From assembly GCA_003567475.1 (NCBI GenBank), contig PWZL01000071.1, positions 1 to 59,842 on the forward strand: a stretch of 59,842 nt of DNA, written 5' to 3'. The notes under the pieces were generated by a model. That model was given only the letters and a program-made list of their open reading frames with translations. It ran no database searches and was not told the DNA's origin. Source of the stretch: Gammaproteobacteria bacterium (lineage in GTDB: Bacteria > Pseudomonadota > Gammaproteobacteria > Steroidobacterales > PWYM01). Shown piece by piece: positions 28,812-37,654 of this stretch. The position numbers and the translations under genes are program-made. How positions within the stretch are numbered: position 1 is the stretch's first letter; every line of letters starts with the position of its first letter.

Positions 28812-30505
28812 GTCTCATCTCCGGCACTGGCGGCGGGCTGCGGACGGCGGCGGTGCATCGCCATCACGGCGCGCATCAGACCGTGCCCGAGGACGCCGAG
28901 CAGCGTGAAGAAGACCGCCAGCCAGCCCAGCCCCTCGATCAGTGGATGCCGGTCTCGCCCCGGGATATACACGCCGGCCAGACCCTCCAGCCGACCCCCG
29001 ACGGTGTGGCAGGCTTCGCAGGACAAGGCCATCTCTGCCGGAGCCACCATGTGCGTCACAGGCCAGTACATGCGGGTTTCGACAAACCCATGGCGACCGC
29101 TGAATTCCGCATCGGTCTGCCCGACCCGCCGAGCCTCGGCCATGCCGGCCTCGATCGCCCGGTTCCAGTCATAGCCGCGCCAGTAGGCGGTCTCGTCACG
29201 ACCGAACAGCCTGGGCACGACGATATGCTGGTGCGCCTCATCGTAGGGCTGATGCCCCTCCAATACCTTGAACGGCCAGATTCTCGCGCCAGTGCTGCGG
29301 GCGCCATTGCGCCGCGGCTCGCCCTCCGGACGGTTGATGTCCACCGGCCGGGAAGGGTCGATGGGTTCGCCGACTTCCGTATAGCGCATCGTGCCATCAA
29401 ACCAGCGATAGATCGGGGGATAGTTCTCGCGCCACTCGAAGTCGCCCTTCATCCCGTCGTAGATGATCTGACCCTCGTCGTCACGCTCGACCACGGGGAC
29501 GCCCGCCTCGTTCCGCCGTCCGGCGGTCGACCAGTCCCACAGGGTCTTGGTCGCCAGTCCGCCGCGCGCGATCTCCGGCACATGGCAGGTCTGGCAGGCC
29601 ATCAGCTCGGCATGCTGGTTCAACTTGTCGTGAATGCCCCGTGCGTGGGGGGTATCACCATGACAGGACTGGCAGGCCGGACGATCGCTCTCGCGTCCGG
29701 GGACGGCGATCCCATGCTGGGGCACGGCGGTCACCAGGTAACGGCTACCGGCCTGATCGTGGCCGGAGAATTCGTGGCAGGTCGAACAGTTGAAATCCAG
29801 GCCCTCCGGCGACATGTGGACGTCGACGACCCGGGAGGGTGCGAGCAGACTGCTGTCGAGATCGCCATGCTTGACTGCATCGCCTCCGCCACTGTGGAAA
29901 TGGCAGCTGCCGCAAGTGGCCCGGCTGGTCTGACCGACGTTCTGGGCGACCTGGGCGAGGTCCACGGCCTCGAACATCCGGCCGCGGAACATCGTGTCCT
30001 CGTAGGCCGGATGACCCGCGCCCGTCGGGAATTTCTCGTAGGTGCCCGTGCGGTCGTGGCACACGAGGCAATCGACCTTGTTCTGGGCACTGAAATCGAA
30101 ATGCTCGTCCTGCCAGCCATAGCCGACGTGACAGCTCGCACAGCGCTCATAACTGCCGACGATGCCGAGACAGAGGTTGTTCAAGGCGTGGCGCTTGCCG
30201 AGTGTCTGACCAGTGGTTGGGTGCTCGTAGCGCCAGTTCCAGTGGACACTGCCATGCACCTGGCTGGCCGCCTCGGTGTGGCAGCCGAGGCAGGCCTCGG
30301 TCACTTCGGGGCCGGAACGGAAGGGTCCCTGTAACTGTTCGAATTTGCTGTGATCGGCCGTGGTGGTGCGTGTTGGCGTCGGTGGTGCAGGCACTGGCGT
30401 GTCATCGGCGACGGGTGCGCCGGCCACAGCGTCGGCTGTCGCGACAACGGGGAAACAGGCAAGCGCTGCGGCCAGGGCGAATGCCAGCCAGGATGGGGCA
30501 GTCAC
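28808..30505 (-). CDS. octaheme c-type cytochrome, tetrathionate reductase family, membrane-anchored
   Basis: 565 aa periplasmic cytochrome with eight CXXCH sites: CLGCH (72), CASCH (122), CLVCH (146), CGSCH (198), CSTCH (240), CQSCH (278), CQTCH (304) and CEACH (about 517). The order and the CASCHVGYGWQD region resemble Shewanella octaheme tetrathionate reductase (OTR), which also reduces nitrite and hydroxylamine in vitro. A signal peptide (MTAPSWLAFALAAALACF) and a C-terminal membrane helix (about 530-555) are present. The start is GTG 30505, because GGAGGAG lies 4 bases before it; the upstream ATG at 30541 has no site. It is coupled to a cytochrome b gene. The physiological substrate is unknown. 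Confidence 0.88.
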   Translation of the reverse strand: MTAPSWLAFALAAALACFPVVATADAVAGAPVADDTPVPAPPTPTRTTTADHSKFEQLQGPFRSGPEVTEACLGCHTEAASQVHGSVHWNWRYEHPTTGQTLGKRHALNNLCLGIVGSYERCASCHVGYGWQDEHFDFSAQNKVDCLVCHDRTGTYEKFPTGAGHPAYEDTMFRGRMFEAVDLAQVAQNVGQTSRATCGSCHFHSGGGDAVKHGDLDSSLLAPSRVVDVHMSPEGLDFNCSTCHEFSGHDQAGSRYLVTAVPQHGIAVPGRESDRPACQSCHGDTPHARGIHDKLNQHAELMACQTCHVPEIARGGLATKTLWDWSTAGRRNEAGVPVVERDDEGQIIYDGMKGDFEWRENYPPIYRWFDGTMRYTEVGEPIDPSRPVDINRPEGEPRRNGARSTGARIWPFKVLEGHQPYDEAHQHIVVPRLFGRDETAYWRGYDWNRAIEAGMAEARRVGQTDAEFSGRHGFVETRMYWPVTHMVAPAEMALSCEACHTVGGRLEGLAGVYIPGRDRHPLIEGLGWLAVFFTLLGVLGHGLMRAVMAMHRRRPQPAASAGDET

Positions 30506-30607
30506 AAGTCTCCTCCGAGAGGGGCCATGCAATGGGCTCATCAGGGAGTATTGCTGTCGCCGCTGCGGCGCACAATCGGGGTAAATACGGAGGTCGCTGC
30601 CGGAGAG

Positions 30608-31201
30608 TCAGAGGCGTTTGAGGCGTTCCAGATTGGCGTCGATCACCGCGTCACACAGCCGCTGCCAGGGTGCCCGAAACGCCTCAATCTGCTTGGCGCC
30701 TGCGGCGGTGGCACCGCCGCCGTACCGTTGGCGGAACTCGGCGGCGGTGGCGACATGGCGGGGGGCGCCGCCCTGGAAGCTCGCACCCTCTGGGAACAGC
30801 ACAGCCCCCTCGACCGGGATGTCGCGCACGATCCGCTTGACCGCGGCCACGCGGTCGTAGAGGGAGCCCTGGGGGTTGGCGAAGGTGCGCCGGCGCTCGC
30901 CGTCGATCACCGTCCAGTCGTCCATCCGGTCACTGCCGAACACCGTACCGGCCACCTGCTTGACGTGGACCACCACGATCCCGCGACCGGTCAGCAGCAC
31001 ATGATCCAGATGAATCTCGCCACCCTCCCCGTCGGGCACCAGCACGTTATCCAGTCGCGCGCTGGCGATCTCGGCAAACAACCGCGCGAACCCCCGGTAT
31101 CGGCGGGCCCTCGCCCGCAGTCCCCAGAGCAGGAGTCCTGCGGCCACCAGGCAGCCCAGCAACGCGAGGCCGTAGAGTAGCGGCGAGGATGGGAGCGACA
31201 T
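30608..31201 (-). CDS. membrane-anchored NERD-domain protein
   Basis: 197 aa with an N-terminal membrane helix (about residues 7-27, followed by RARARRYR) and a NERD (nuclease-related) domain. The pattern GEIHLDHVLLTGRGIVVVHV fits the strand region that usually reads ID-H-VV...G-FVIE-K; here the Glu of the E-x-K motif appears as His (VHVK), so catalysis is doubtful. It starts 17 bases after thrC ends and precedes the octaheme cytochrome gene by 102 bases on the same strand; that 102-base gap shows no clear promoter to me. Function unknown. Confidence 0.75.
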   Translation of the reverse strand: MSLPSSPLLYGLALLGCLVAAGLLLWGLRARARRYRGFARLFAEIASARLDNVLVPDGEGGEIHLDHVLLTGRGIVVVHVKQVAGTVFGSDRMDDWTVIDGERRRTFANPQGSLYDRVAAVKRIVRDIPVEGAVLFPEGASFQGGAPRHVATAAEFRQRYGGGATAAGAKQIEAFRAPWQRLCDAVIDANLERLKRL

Positions 31202-31218
31202 GGGCTGTCCGGCTCTGC

Positions 31219-32523
31219 TCAGGCGCCGGCGAGCTGCCGCGCCAAGGCGTCCAGATCGGCAGGCATGCGGTGCTCTAGCGTGGGTCGCTCGAGAAGCTCG
31301 GCCAGCGCCGGCGGCACGGGAACCGGCGTACCCACCAGCGGTTCCACGATTTCGTGGAACTTGGCCGGATGGGCGGTGGCGACCAGGACCCAGGCGCATT
31401 CGGCCAGTGCCGCGTCGAACTGGTCGTGCACGCGCGCCGCCGTAGCCGTATGCGGGCACCACAGTTCGCCCCGTCGGGTGGCGTCGAGGCGGATCTGCTC
31501 GCGGATTTCCTCGTCACTGACGCTGACGGCGGTGACTTTTCCACGCAGGGTCTCGATGGCGGGAAACAGGTGACGCAACCGTTCCATGTTGGAGGGGTCG
31601 CCGACGTCCATCGCCGAGGCGAGCGTCTGGACACTGGGGCGCGCGGCATACTCACCGCTGGCGAGGTAGTCGACGATGGTGCGGTTGGCATTGGTCGCCA
31701 ACACGATGTGTTCAATCGGCAAGCCACATTCCCGCGCCATCACGCACGCCTGAGCGTTGCCCAGGTTGCCCGTCGGGATGATGAACGAGGCGGGCCTGCC
31801 ATGCTGGCGCTGATGCCAGAGGCTCGCGGCGGCGTAATACACGGCCTGCGGCAGCAGCCTGCCGATATTGATGCTGTTGGCTGAGCACAGGCGGTGCTGT
31901 CGAGCCATTTCCGGGTGTGAGAACGCCTGTTTCACCAGGCGCTGGCAGGCATCGAAAGGGCCGTCTACCGCGAGCGTGAGCACATTGCCGCCCCAGCAGG
32001 CGAGCTGGTGAGCCTGACGCGGGGAGACCTGCCCCTCCGGATACATCACCACGACACGAAAACCAGGTCGGCCGTGAAAGGCGGCCGCCACCGCGCCCCC
32101 GGTATCGCCCGACGTCGCCACCAGGATGGTCAAGGGCCGCGCGTCAGCCTCGCTGTCGCCCAGTCGCGCCATGCACGCGGCGAGGAAGCGCGCACCGACG
32201 TCCTTGAACGCCGCCGTTGGGCCGTGAAAGAGCTCCAGCACACTCAAGTGCGCCTCGGCGGGCGGCAGCGCCCGCAGCACGATGGGAAAGGAGAATGCGT
32301 CGCTGCAGATGTCGTCAAGGGCCTCCTCGAGGCCGCTGCCCACAGTAAACGGCTCAAGAAACCTGACGCCGATGTCGACGATATTGTCGCAATCAGCGAA
32401 GGTGTCGGTGGCGAATTGCGGCAGCGTGGCAGGCATGAACAGTCCGCCGTCGGGCGCCAGGCCCCGCAACAGCGCCTCCTCCAGCCCGACCGGTCCGGCA
32501 CCGCGTGTGCTCACATAGTCCAT
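31219..32523 (-). CDS. thrC: threonine synthase
   Basis: PLP enzyme making L-threonine from O-phosphohomoserine; 434 aa, E. coli-type (428). It starts MDYVSTRGAG, and the PLP lysine is Lys107 in GPTAAFKDVGARF. The SGDTGGAV and SANSINIGRLLPQ motifs are intact. Of two in-frame ATGs, 32523 is preferred because AGGGA lies eight bases before it. It begins 11 bases after thrA. Homoserine kinase (thrB), usually between thrA and thrC, is absent from this window. Confidence 0.96.
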   Translation of the reverse strand: MDYVSTRGAGPVGLEEALLRGLAPDGGLFMPATLPQFATDTFADCDNIVDIGVRFLEPFTVGSGLEEALDDICSDAFSFPIVLRALPPAEAHLSVLELFHGPTAAFKDVGARFLAACMARLGDSEADARPLTILVATSGDTGGAVAAAFHGRPGFRVVVMYPEGQVSPRQAHQLACWGGNVLTLAVDGPFDACQRLVKQAFSHPEMARQHRLCSANSINIGRLLPQAVYYAAASLWHQRQHGRPASFIIPTGNLGNAQACVMARECGLPIEHIVLATNANRTIVDYLASGEYAARPSVQTLASAMDVGDPSNMERLRHLFPAIETLRGKVTAVSVSDEEIREQIRLDATRRGELWCPHTATAARVHDQFDAALAECAWVLVATAHPAKFHEIVEPLVGTPVPVPPALAELLERPTLEHRMPADLDALARQLAGA

Positions 32524-32534
32524 GCTGCGCATCC

Positions 32535-35018
32535 CTACAACGGTCCGGCCAGTACGCTCGTCAGACGCAACAGATCAGCGAATACGCCCCCGGCGGTCAC
32601 CTCGGGCCCGGCCCCGGGGCCCTGAATGATCAGCGGATTCTCGCTGTAGCGCCGGGTCTGGAACTGCACGATGTTATCGGTCAGGTTGATCCGTGCAAAC
32701 GGGTGGTCGCGGTTGAAGCGCGCAAGCTCGACGGATGCCCGGCCATTGGCGATATCCAGAGTGCCGACGTAACGCAGCACCTGCCCTTCGGCGTCGGCCT
32801 CGCGGACCAATGCGCCCATCGCCTCATCGTGTGCCTCGAGGCGATCCAGGAAACTCTCCACCGAGCCTGTCTCGAGGCCTTCCGGGACCAGGCTGCGGAC
32901 GCTCAGCTCGGAGAGCTCCAGCGCCAGCCCGGCCTCGCGCGCCAGGATGATGGTCTTGCGGGCGACGTCCATGCCCGAGAGATCCTCGCGTGGATCCGGT
33001 TCGGTGAAGCCGCGGGCGCGCGCCTCACGCACGATTTCCGAAAACCGCTGGGTCCCATCGTACTGGTTGAACAGGTAGGCCAGCGTTCCTGAGAAGATGC
33101 CCTGGATGCTGCGGATCTCGTCGCCGGTATCGCGCAGGTCACGCAGCGTCTGGATGACCGGCAGGCCTGCGCCGACAGTGGTCTCGTAGAGGTAGTGGCT
33201 GCCGTGCTCACGACACTGGCGACGCAGTTCACCGTAGTCGCTCCACGGGCCACTGTTGGCCCGCTTGTTCGGCGTGATCACGTGGATACCGCGTGCCAGC
33301 CAGCCAGCATAGCGGCTGGCCACGGCGGCGCTGGCCGTGCAATCGATCAACACCGCATGTGGCAGATGGTCGGCCTGGACGTGCTCGACGAAGCGCTCCA
33401 GATCGGTGGGCTCACCGTCGGCCGCCAGCTGCTCACGCCAGCGGTGGAGCTCGGCGTCGCGGTTCGCCAGCAACATCTCTCGGGAGGTGGCGATGCCACG
33501 GACCCGCAGGTCGAGGTTGAAATCCTGCCGCAGCCGCGCGCGCTCGGCCGCCAGCTGCTCGAGAAATGCCGCACCGACCGTGCCCGGACCGATCACCCCG
33601 ATCGACAGGGTCTTGGCGGAGAGATAAAAGCTCGAGTGCACGGCACGCACCGCACGGGCCGCATCCACCCGATCGACCACGGCCGAGATGTTGCGCTCGG
33701 AGGCGCCCTGGGCGATCGCACGTACGTTGATGCCGGCGCGGCCGAGGGTGCCGAAGAAGCGCCCGGCAACCCCCGGAAGTCCGGCCATGCCATCACCGAC
33801 CACGGCCAGAATGCTGCAGTCGTGCGTCACGCCCACCCGATTCACGAGCCCCTGTTCCAGCTCGCTGCGGAAGGCTTTCTCAACCACCTTGCGAACCTGG
33901 TCGGCAGCGGTTTCCGGGACCGCAAAGCAGATCGAGTGCTCGGAACTGCCCTGTGAAATCAGGATGACCGACACACCCGCCGTGCGCAGTGCGCTGAACA
34001 GCCGGTCGGCCGTGCCAGGGACACCGATCATGCCCGAGCCCTCCAGGTTGATCAGGGCGACGCCGTCGATGGCGCTGACGCCCTTGACCTGCGGCCCGGG
34101 CGGCGGATCGGCCGCCACCCGCGTCCCCGCACCCTCCGGATCGAAGGTACTGCGGATTCTCAGGGGAATGCCGTCGCGCACGGCCGGCGCCATGGTCTGG
34201 GGATGCAGGACACGGGCGCCGAAATAGGCCAGCTCCATCGCCTCGCTGTAGGAGAGATCATCGATGACCGCGGCCTCGGGGACCCGGCGTGGATCACCGC
34301 TCATCACCCCATTGACGTCCGTCCAGATGTTGATTTCCTCCGCGCCGAGCAGCGCGCCGAAAATCGACGCGGAGTAGTCGCTGCCGTCGCGGCCCAGCGT
34401 CGTCTGCAGCCCCTCGACATCACTGGCGATGAAGCCCGTGATCACCGCCAGACCTCCGAACCCACGGAGTCCGCGGGCTGCGAGACGCGGTGTCGTCTCC
34501 TCCCAGCACACAGCGGGGCCCATTTCGCCGGGTTCCACCACCAGAACCTGCCGGGCATCCAGCCACTCGACTGGATACGGCTGATCGCTACGCTCTGCCA
34601 GGTACGCCGCCATCAGGCGCGCTGACCACAGCTCCCCGTACCCGGAGACCAGATCCCGACTGCGGGGTGATGCAGCGCGCACCAGCACCAGCGCCTGCAG
34701 CACATGACGGATGTCTGCACAGTCGCGCTCGAAGGCCGCAAGCAGCGGCGCCCGTGCCGATTCAGGAAGCAGCGCCTCGGCCACCTCCCGATAGCGTGTA
34801 CTCAGCGAGTCCAGGCCCTCGTCGGGGTGCTCGCTGCCGCGAGAGGCAGCCGCCACCAACGAGAGCAGTGCATCGGTGAAGCCACCAAGTGCCGACACCA
34901 CAATCGCCAGGCGTGGCCGCCCCTGCGTGACGACAATATCGCCGACGCGTCGGAAACGCTCGGCAGTGGCGAGGCTGCTGCCGCCGAATTTGTGAACGAT
35001 CCAGGGCTGTTCGATCAT
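32535..35018 (-). CDS. thrA: bifunctional aspartokinase / homoserine dehydrogenase
   Basis: 827 aa fusion (E. coli ThrA 820) catalysing the first and third steps of the aspartate-to-threonine pathway. Aspartokinase, about 1-295: KFGGSS at 10-15 and GRDGSDYSASIFGALL. Paired ACT regulatory domains, about 310-460 (VISQGSSEHSICFAV, AIAQGASERNIS), expected to bind threonine. Homoserine dehydrogenase, about 470-820: IGVIGPGTVGAAF and DLSGMDVARK. No leader peptide or attenuator fits in the 34 bases before the start, so thr-type attenuation is not evident. It is followed directly by thrC. Confidence 0.96.
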   Translation of the reverse strand: MIEQPWIVHKFGGSSLATAERFRRVGDIVVTQGRPRLAIVVSALGGFTDALLSLVAAASRGSEHPDEGLDSLSTRYREVAEALLPESARAPLLAAFERDCADIRHVLQALVLVRAASPRSRDLVSGYGELWSARLMAAYLAERSDQPYPVEWLDARQVLVVEPGEMGPAVCWEETTPRLAARGLRGFGGLAVITGFIASDVEGLQTTLGRDGSDYSASIFGALLGAEEINIWTDVNGVMSGDPRRVPEAAVIDDLSYSEAMELAYFGARVLHPQTMAPAVRDGIPLRIRSTFDPEGAGTRVAADPPPGPQVKGVSAIDGVALINLEGSGMIGVPGTADRLFSALRTAGVSVILISQGSSEHSICFAVPETAADQVRKVVEKAFRSELEQGLVNRVGVTHDCSILAVVGDGMAGLPGVAGRFFGTLGRAGINVRAIAQGASERNISAVVDRVDAARAVRAVHSSFYLSAKTLSIGVIGPGTVGAAFLEQLAAERARLRQDFNLDLRVRGIATSREMLLANRDAELHRWREQLAADGEPTDLERFVEHVQADHLPHAVLIDCTASAAVASRYAGWLARGIHVITPNKRANSGPWSDYGELRRQCREHGSHYLYETTVGAGLPVIQTLRDLRDTGDEIRSIQGIFSGTLAYLFNQYDGTQRFSEIVREARARGFTEPDPREDLSGMDVARKTIILAREAGLALELSELSVRSLVPEGLETGSVESFLDRLEAHDEAMGALVREADAEGQVLRYVGTLDIANGRASVELARFNRDHPFARINLTDNIVQFQTRRYSENPLIIQGPGAGPEVTAGGVFADLLRLTSVLAGPL

Positions 35019-35052
35019 GCAAGCGTCCGTCGGGAGTCAAAACTGCGAAAGC

Positions 35053-35724
35053 CTACCGCGCCCATAACACGGCCCGCAATTGCGCCACGTCGGCGGCATG
35101 TGCCGCCGCCAGCGACCGCGCCTCGGGATCGTCGCTGCCATAGCCATAGGCCATCAGCACTGCACGGATGCCTGCGGCCTGGGCGGCGCGCATGTCGGCG
35201 ATCGAGTCGCCCACCAGCCAGCCCTCTCCGGGCCTCAGTTCCAGCCGATCCAGCACCGTGATGACCGGCAGCGGATCGGGTTTACTGCGTGGCAGGTCGT
35301 CCCCGCAGACCATGGCGCGGAACCGGATGTCGAGGTCGAGACTGCGCAACAGCGGCTCGGCGAACTCGCGCGGCTTGTTGGTCACGATCCCCAGCGCGAC
35401 CCCTCCCTGTTCAAGATGCTCGAGCAGCGCCGGTATTCCGGGATACGGGGCGGCACCCTCTCCCAGGCATTCCCGGTAGTGCACTCTGAACGCGTCCACG
35501 AACCCAGCGAGGGCCTCGCGATTGCCGGCGTCGAGGCCGAGGGCCAGAAGACTGCGTCGCAGGAGAGTTTCCATCCCGCCGCCGATCCAGCCCCGCACCA
35601 CAGCCTCCGGCTGAACCGGCAGACTGCGCTCCATCAGCACACGATTCACCGCCCGTGCAATCGCCGGGGCGGTATCGACCAGCGTGCCATCCAGGTCGAA
35701 CAGCACGCCTCGCGGCGCGATCAC
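35053..35724 (-). CDS. gph: phosphoglycolate phosphatase (HAD family)
   Basis: Dephosphorylates 2-phosphoglycolate arising from DNA repair or photorespiration-like reactions. 223 aa. HAD motif I is [10 protein letters not shown] with Asp10 and Asp12; motif II is VTNKPREF and motif III/IV are KPDPLPV and [11 protein letters not shown]. The ATG overlaps the rpe stop by four bases, the common rpe-gph arrangement in proteobacteria. A general HAD phosphatase is the only alternative; the rpe partner favours gph. Confidence 0.92.
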   Translation of the reverse strand: MIAPRGVLFDLDGTLVDTAPAIARAVNRVLMERSLPVQPEAVVRGWIGGGMETLLRRSLLALGLDAGNREALAGFVDAFRVHYRECLGEGAAPYPGIPALLEHLEQGGVALGIVTNKPREFAEPLLRSLDLDIRFRAMVCGDDLPRSKPDPLPVITVLDRLELRPGEGWLVGDSIADMRAAQAAGIRAVLMAYGYGSDDPEARSLAAAHAADVAQLRAVLWAR

Positions 35725-36395
35725 CGGCCGCGTGCCGCGGCCAGCTCGGCGCGCATGCGGCCAATGGCCTCGGCGTAGTCGTCGGCCCCGAAGATGGCCG
35801 AACCGGCCACGAACGTATCGGCTCCGGCTTCCGCCACCCGCCTGATATTGTCTGTCTTCACCCCCCCATCCACTTCCAGGCGAATCGGCAGCTCGGCCGC
35901 GTCAATGCGCTGTCGCACTGCCGCCAGCTTGTGCAGGGTGGCGTCGATGAAGCGCTGCCCACCGAAACCCGGATTCACCGACATCAGCAGAATCAAGTCG
36001 AGTCGATCGAGGACATGGTCCAGCCAGCTCAGCGGCGTGGCCGGATTGAACACCAGCCCCGCCTTGCAGCCACAGTCGCGAATGAGCTGCAGGGTGCGAT
36101 CGAGGTGCTCGGTGCTCTCGGGATGTACGCTGATCCACGAGGCTCCCGCGTCGGCAAACTCCGGGATCAACCGGTCGACCGGCTTGACCATCAGATGCAC
36201 GTCGATCGGTGCGGTGATCCCATGTTTGCGCAGCGCCGCGCAGACCAGGGGGCCCACCGTGAGGTTCGGCACGTAGTGGTTGTCCATCACGTCGAAGTGC
36301 ACGATATCGGCACCTGCGGCCAGCACGGCCTGCACATCCTCACCCAGGCGGGCGAAATCGGCTGAAAGTATCGATGGCGCGATCAGGTCTTCCAT
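35721..36395 (-). CDS. rpe: ribulose-phosphate 3-epimerase
   Basis: Interconverts ribulose 5-phosphate and xylulose 5-phosphate in the pentose phosphate pathway (or Calvin cycle). 224 aa TIM barrel: [48 protein letters not shown] and [10 protein letters not shown] are all present, holding the metal His/Asp residues. It is translationally coupled to gph. No RuBisCO or other Calvin genes are near. Confidence 0.96.
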   Translation of the reverse strand: MEDLIAPSILSADFARLGEDVQAVLAAGADIVHFDVMDNHYVPNLTVGPLVCAALRKHGITAPIDVHLMVKPVDRLIPEFADAGASWISVHPESTEHLDRTLQLIRDCGCKAGLVFNPATPLSWLDHVLDRLDLILLMSVNPGFGGQRFIDATLHKLAAVRQRIDAAELPIRLEVDGGVKTDNIRRVAEAGADTFVAGSAIFGADDYAEAIGRMRAELAAARGR

Positions 36396-36423
36396 GCGGG
36401 CACGACAGCAGCTGAAGGGGGCG

Positions 36424-37632
36424 CTATTGTGCCTGCCCCGCGCCGGCCTGCCCAGCGGTGGCGGGGCGCACCAGGAACAGGTACGCCGCGGCAGCCCCCA
36501 GCGAGGCCCCGGCCATCACCAGCGCCACACCGAGCTCGGTGTGGTCCTGCAACATGCCGGTCAGCTGGGCCGCACCGGCTGCAAACAGGAATTGCAGGAA
36601 GCCCAGCAGACCGGCGGCGGCGCCCGCCTGGTCGGGTCGTTCACCCACGGCGCCGGAGGTGGCACTCGGCGCCATCAAGGCGTTGGCGAAGGTATGGCCC
36701 ATCGCGGGCAAGATGAATGCCAGCGGCACAGGCACGCCAATGCTTGCCTGGACGGCCACCAGCAGCAGTGTCGCGGTGACCGAGATCACGAGTCCCGTCT
36801 GCAGCATGCGGGTGATGCCTGCCCGTTGCGACAGCCGCCCGGCAAGGGCGAAGCCCATCAGCGACGCTCCGGCGGTCAGCATGTACCAGGCGCCGTACTC
36901 GCTGGGGCTCAGACCCACATTACCGATCAGCAGCAGCGGCGCGCCTGCAATGAACGCCTGCAGCGCAGCCATGGAGAACGCGTAGTTCAGGGCGTAGCCC
37001 AGGAACACGCGCCGGCGCAGCAACGAGAACATCACACCGCCGGGGGTGGCAGCCTCTCCCGCCAGCGGATTACGCGTTTCCGGGAGACGGCGCCAGACAA
37101 ACACCGCCACAGTGATCCCGACACCGATGGCCACCAGAAAATTGCTCCGCCAGCCCAGATGCTCGACGACCAGCCCGCCCAACAGGGGCACGAGGAGCGG
37201 CACGAGCAGCACGAATGCCGCCATGTAGCCGAAGATAGAGGCGGCGCTGTCGCGATCGTAGACATCACGGATCACCGCCCGGATCACGGTGATCACCGCG
37301 CCACCGCCGACCGCCTGGACGATCCGCCCGGCCAGCACGCCGACAAAAGGCTCGGCGGACCAGGCGAGCAGGCTGCCAAGGATATACAGGCCCAGGCCGA
37401 CGAGTGCCACCGGCCGTCTGCCGAAGCGATCCGACAACGGACCATTCAGCAACGCGCCGGCCGCCAGGGCGAGCAGCGATAGACTGACCACCAGCTGAAC
37501 CTGGCCGCTGGTCACGCCGAATTCATCGCGGATGGCCGGCAATGCCGGCAGCAGCAGGTGGGTACCAAAGGCCCCGACGCTGGAAATGAGCGCCAGCGCC
37601 GGTACCGGGATACGGACCGGTGCCGGTGTCAC
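36424..37632 (-). CDS. MFS drug-resistance transporter, Bcr/CflA family
   Basis: About 402 aa with twelve predicted membrane helices. The family motif [14 protein letters not shown] follows helix 2, and [20 protein letters not shown] is the typical Bcr/CflA helix 4-5 region. Likely a proton-coupled exporter of drugs or small metabolites. The start is uncertain: GTG 37632 has GGAGA directly adjacent, which is too close; ATG 37725 would overlap the E2 gene by 71 bases. It lies 22 bases downstream of the E2 gene, so it may be co-transcribed with the dehydrogenase genes. Confidence 0.85.
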   Translation of the reverse strand: MTPAPVRIPVPALALISSVGAFGTHLLLPALPAIRDEFGVTSGQVQLVVSLSLLALAAGALLNGPLSDRFGRRPVALVGLGLYILGSLLAWSAEPFVGVLAGRIVQAVGGGAVITVIRAVIRDVYDRDSAASIFGYMAAFVLLVPLLVPLLGGLVVEHLGWRSNFLVAIGVGITVAVFVWRRLPETRNPLAGEAATPGGVMFSLLRRRVFLGYALNYAFSMAALQAFIAGAPLLLIGNVGLSPSEYGAWYMLTAGASLMGFALAGRLSQRAGITRMLQTGLVISVTATLLLVAVQASIGVPVPLAFILPAMGHTFANALMAPSATSGAVGERPDQAGAAAGLLGFLQFLFAAGAAQLTGMLQDHTELGVALVMAGASLGAAAAYLFLVRPATAGQAGAGQAQ

Positions 37633-37654
37633 TCTCCGGGCTGTGCCTGGACGC

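Noticed and set aside
28853-30334. 493-codon frame antisense to the octaheme cytochrome
   Set aside because: The eight heme sites on the minus strand settle the coding strand.
35019-35052. Threonine attenuator or riboswitch before thrA
   Set aside because: Only 34 bases separate thrA from gph; no leader peptide or terminator fits.
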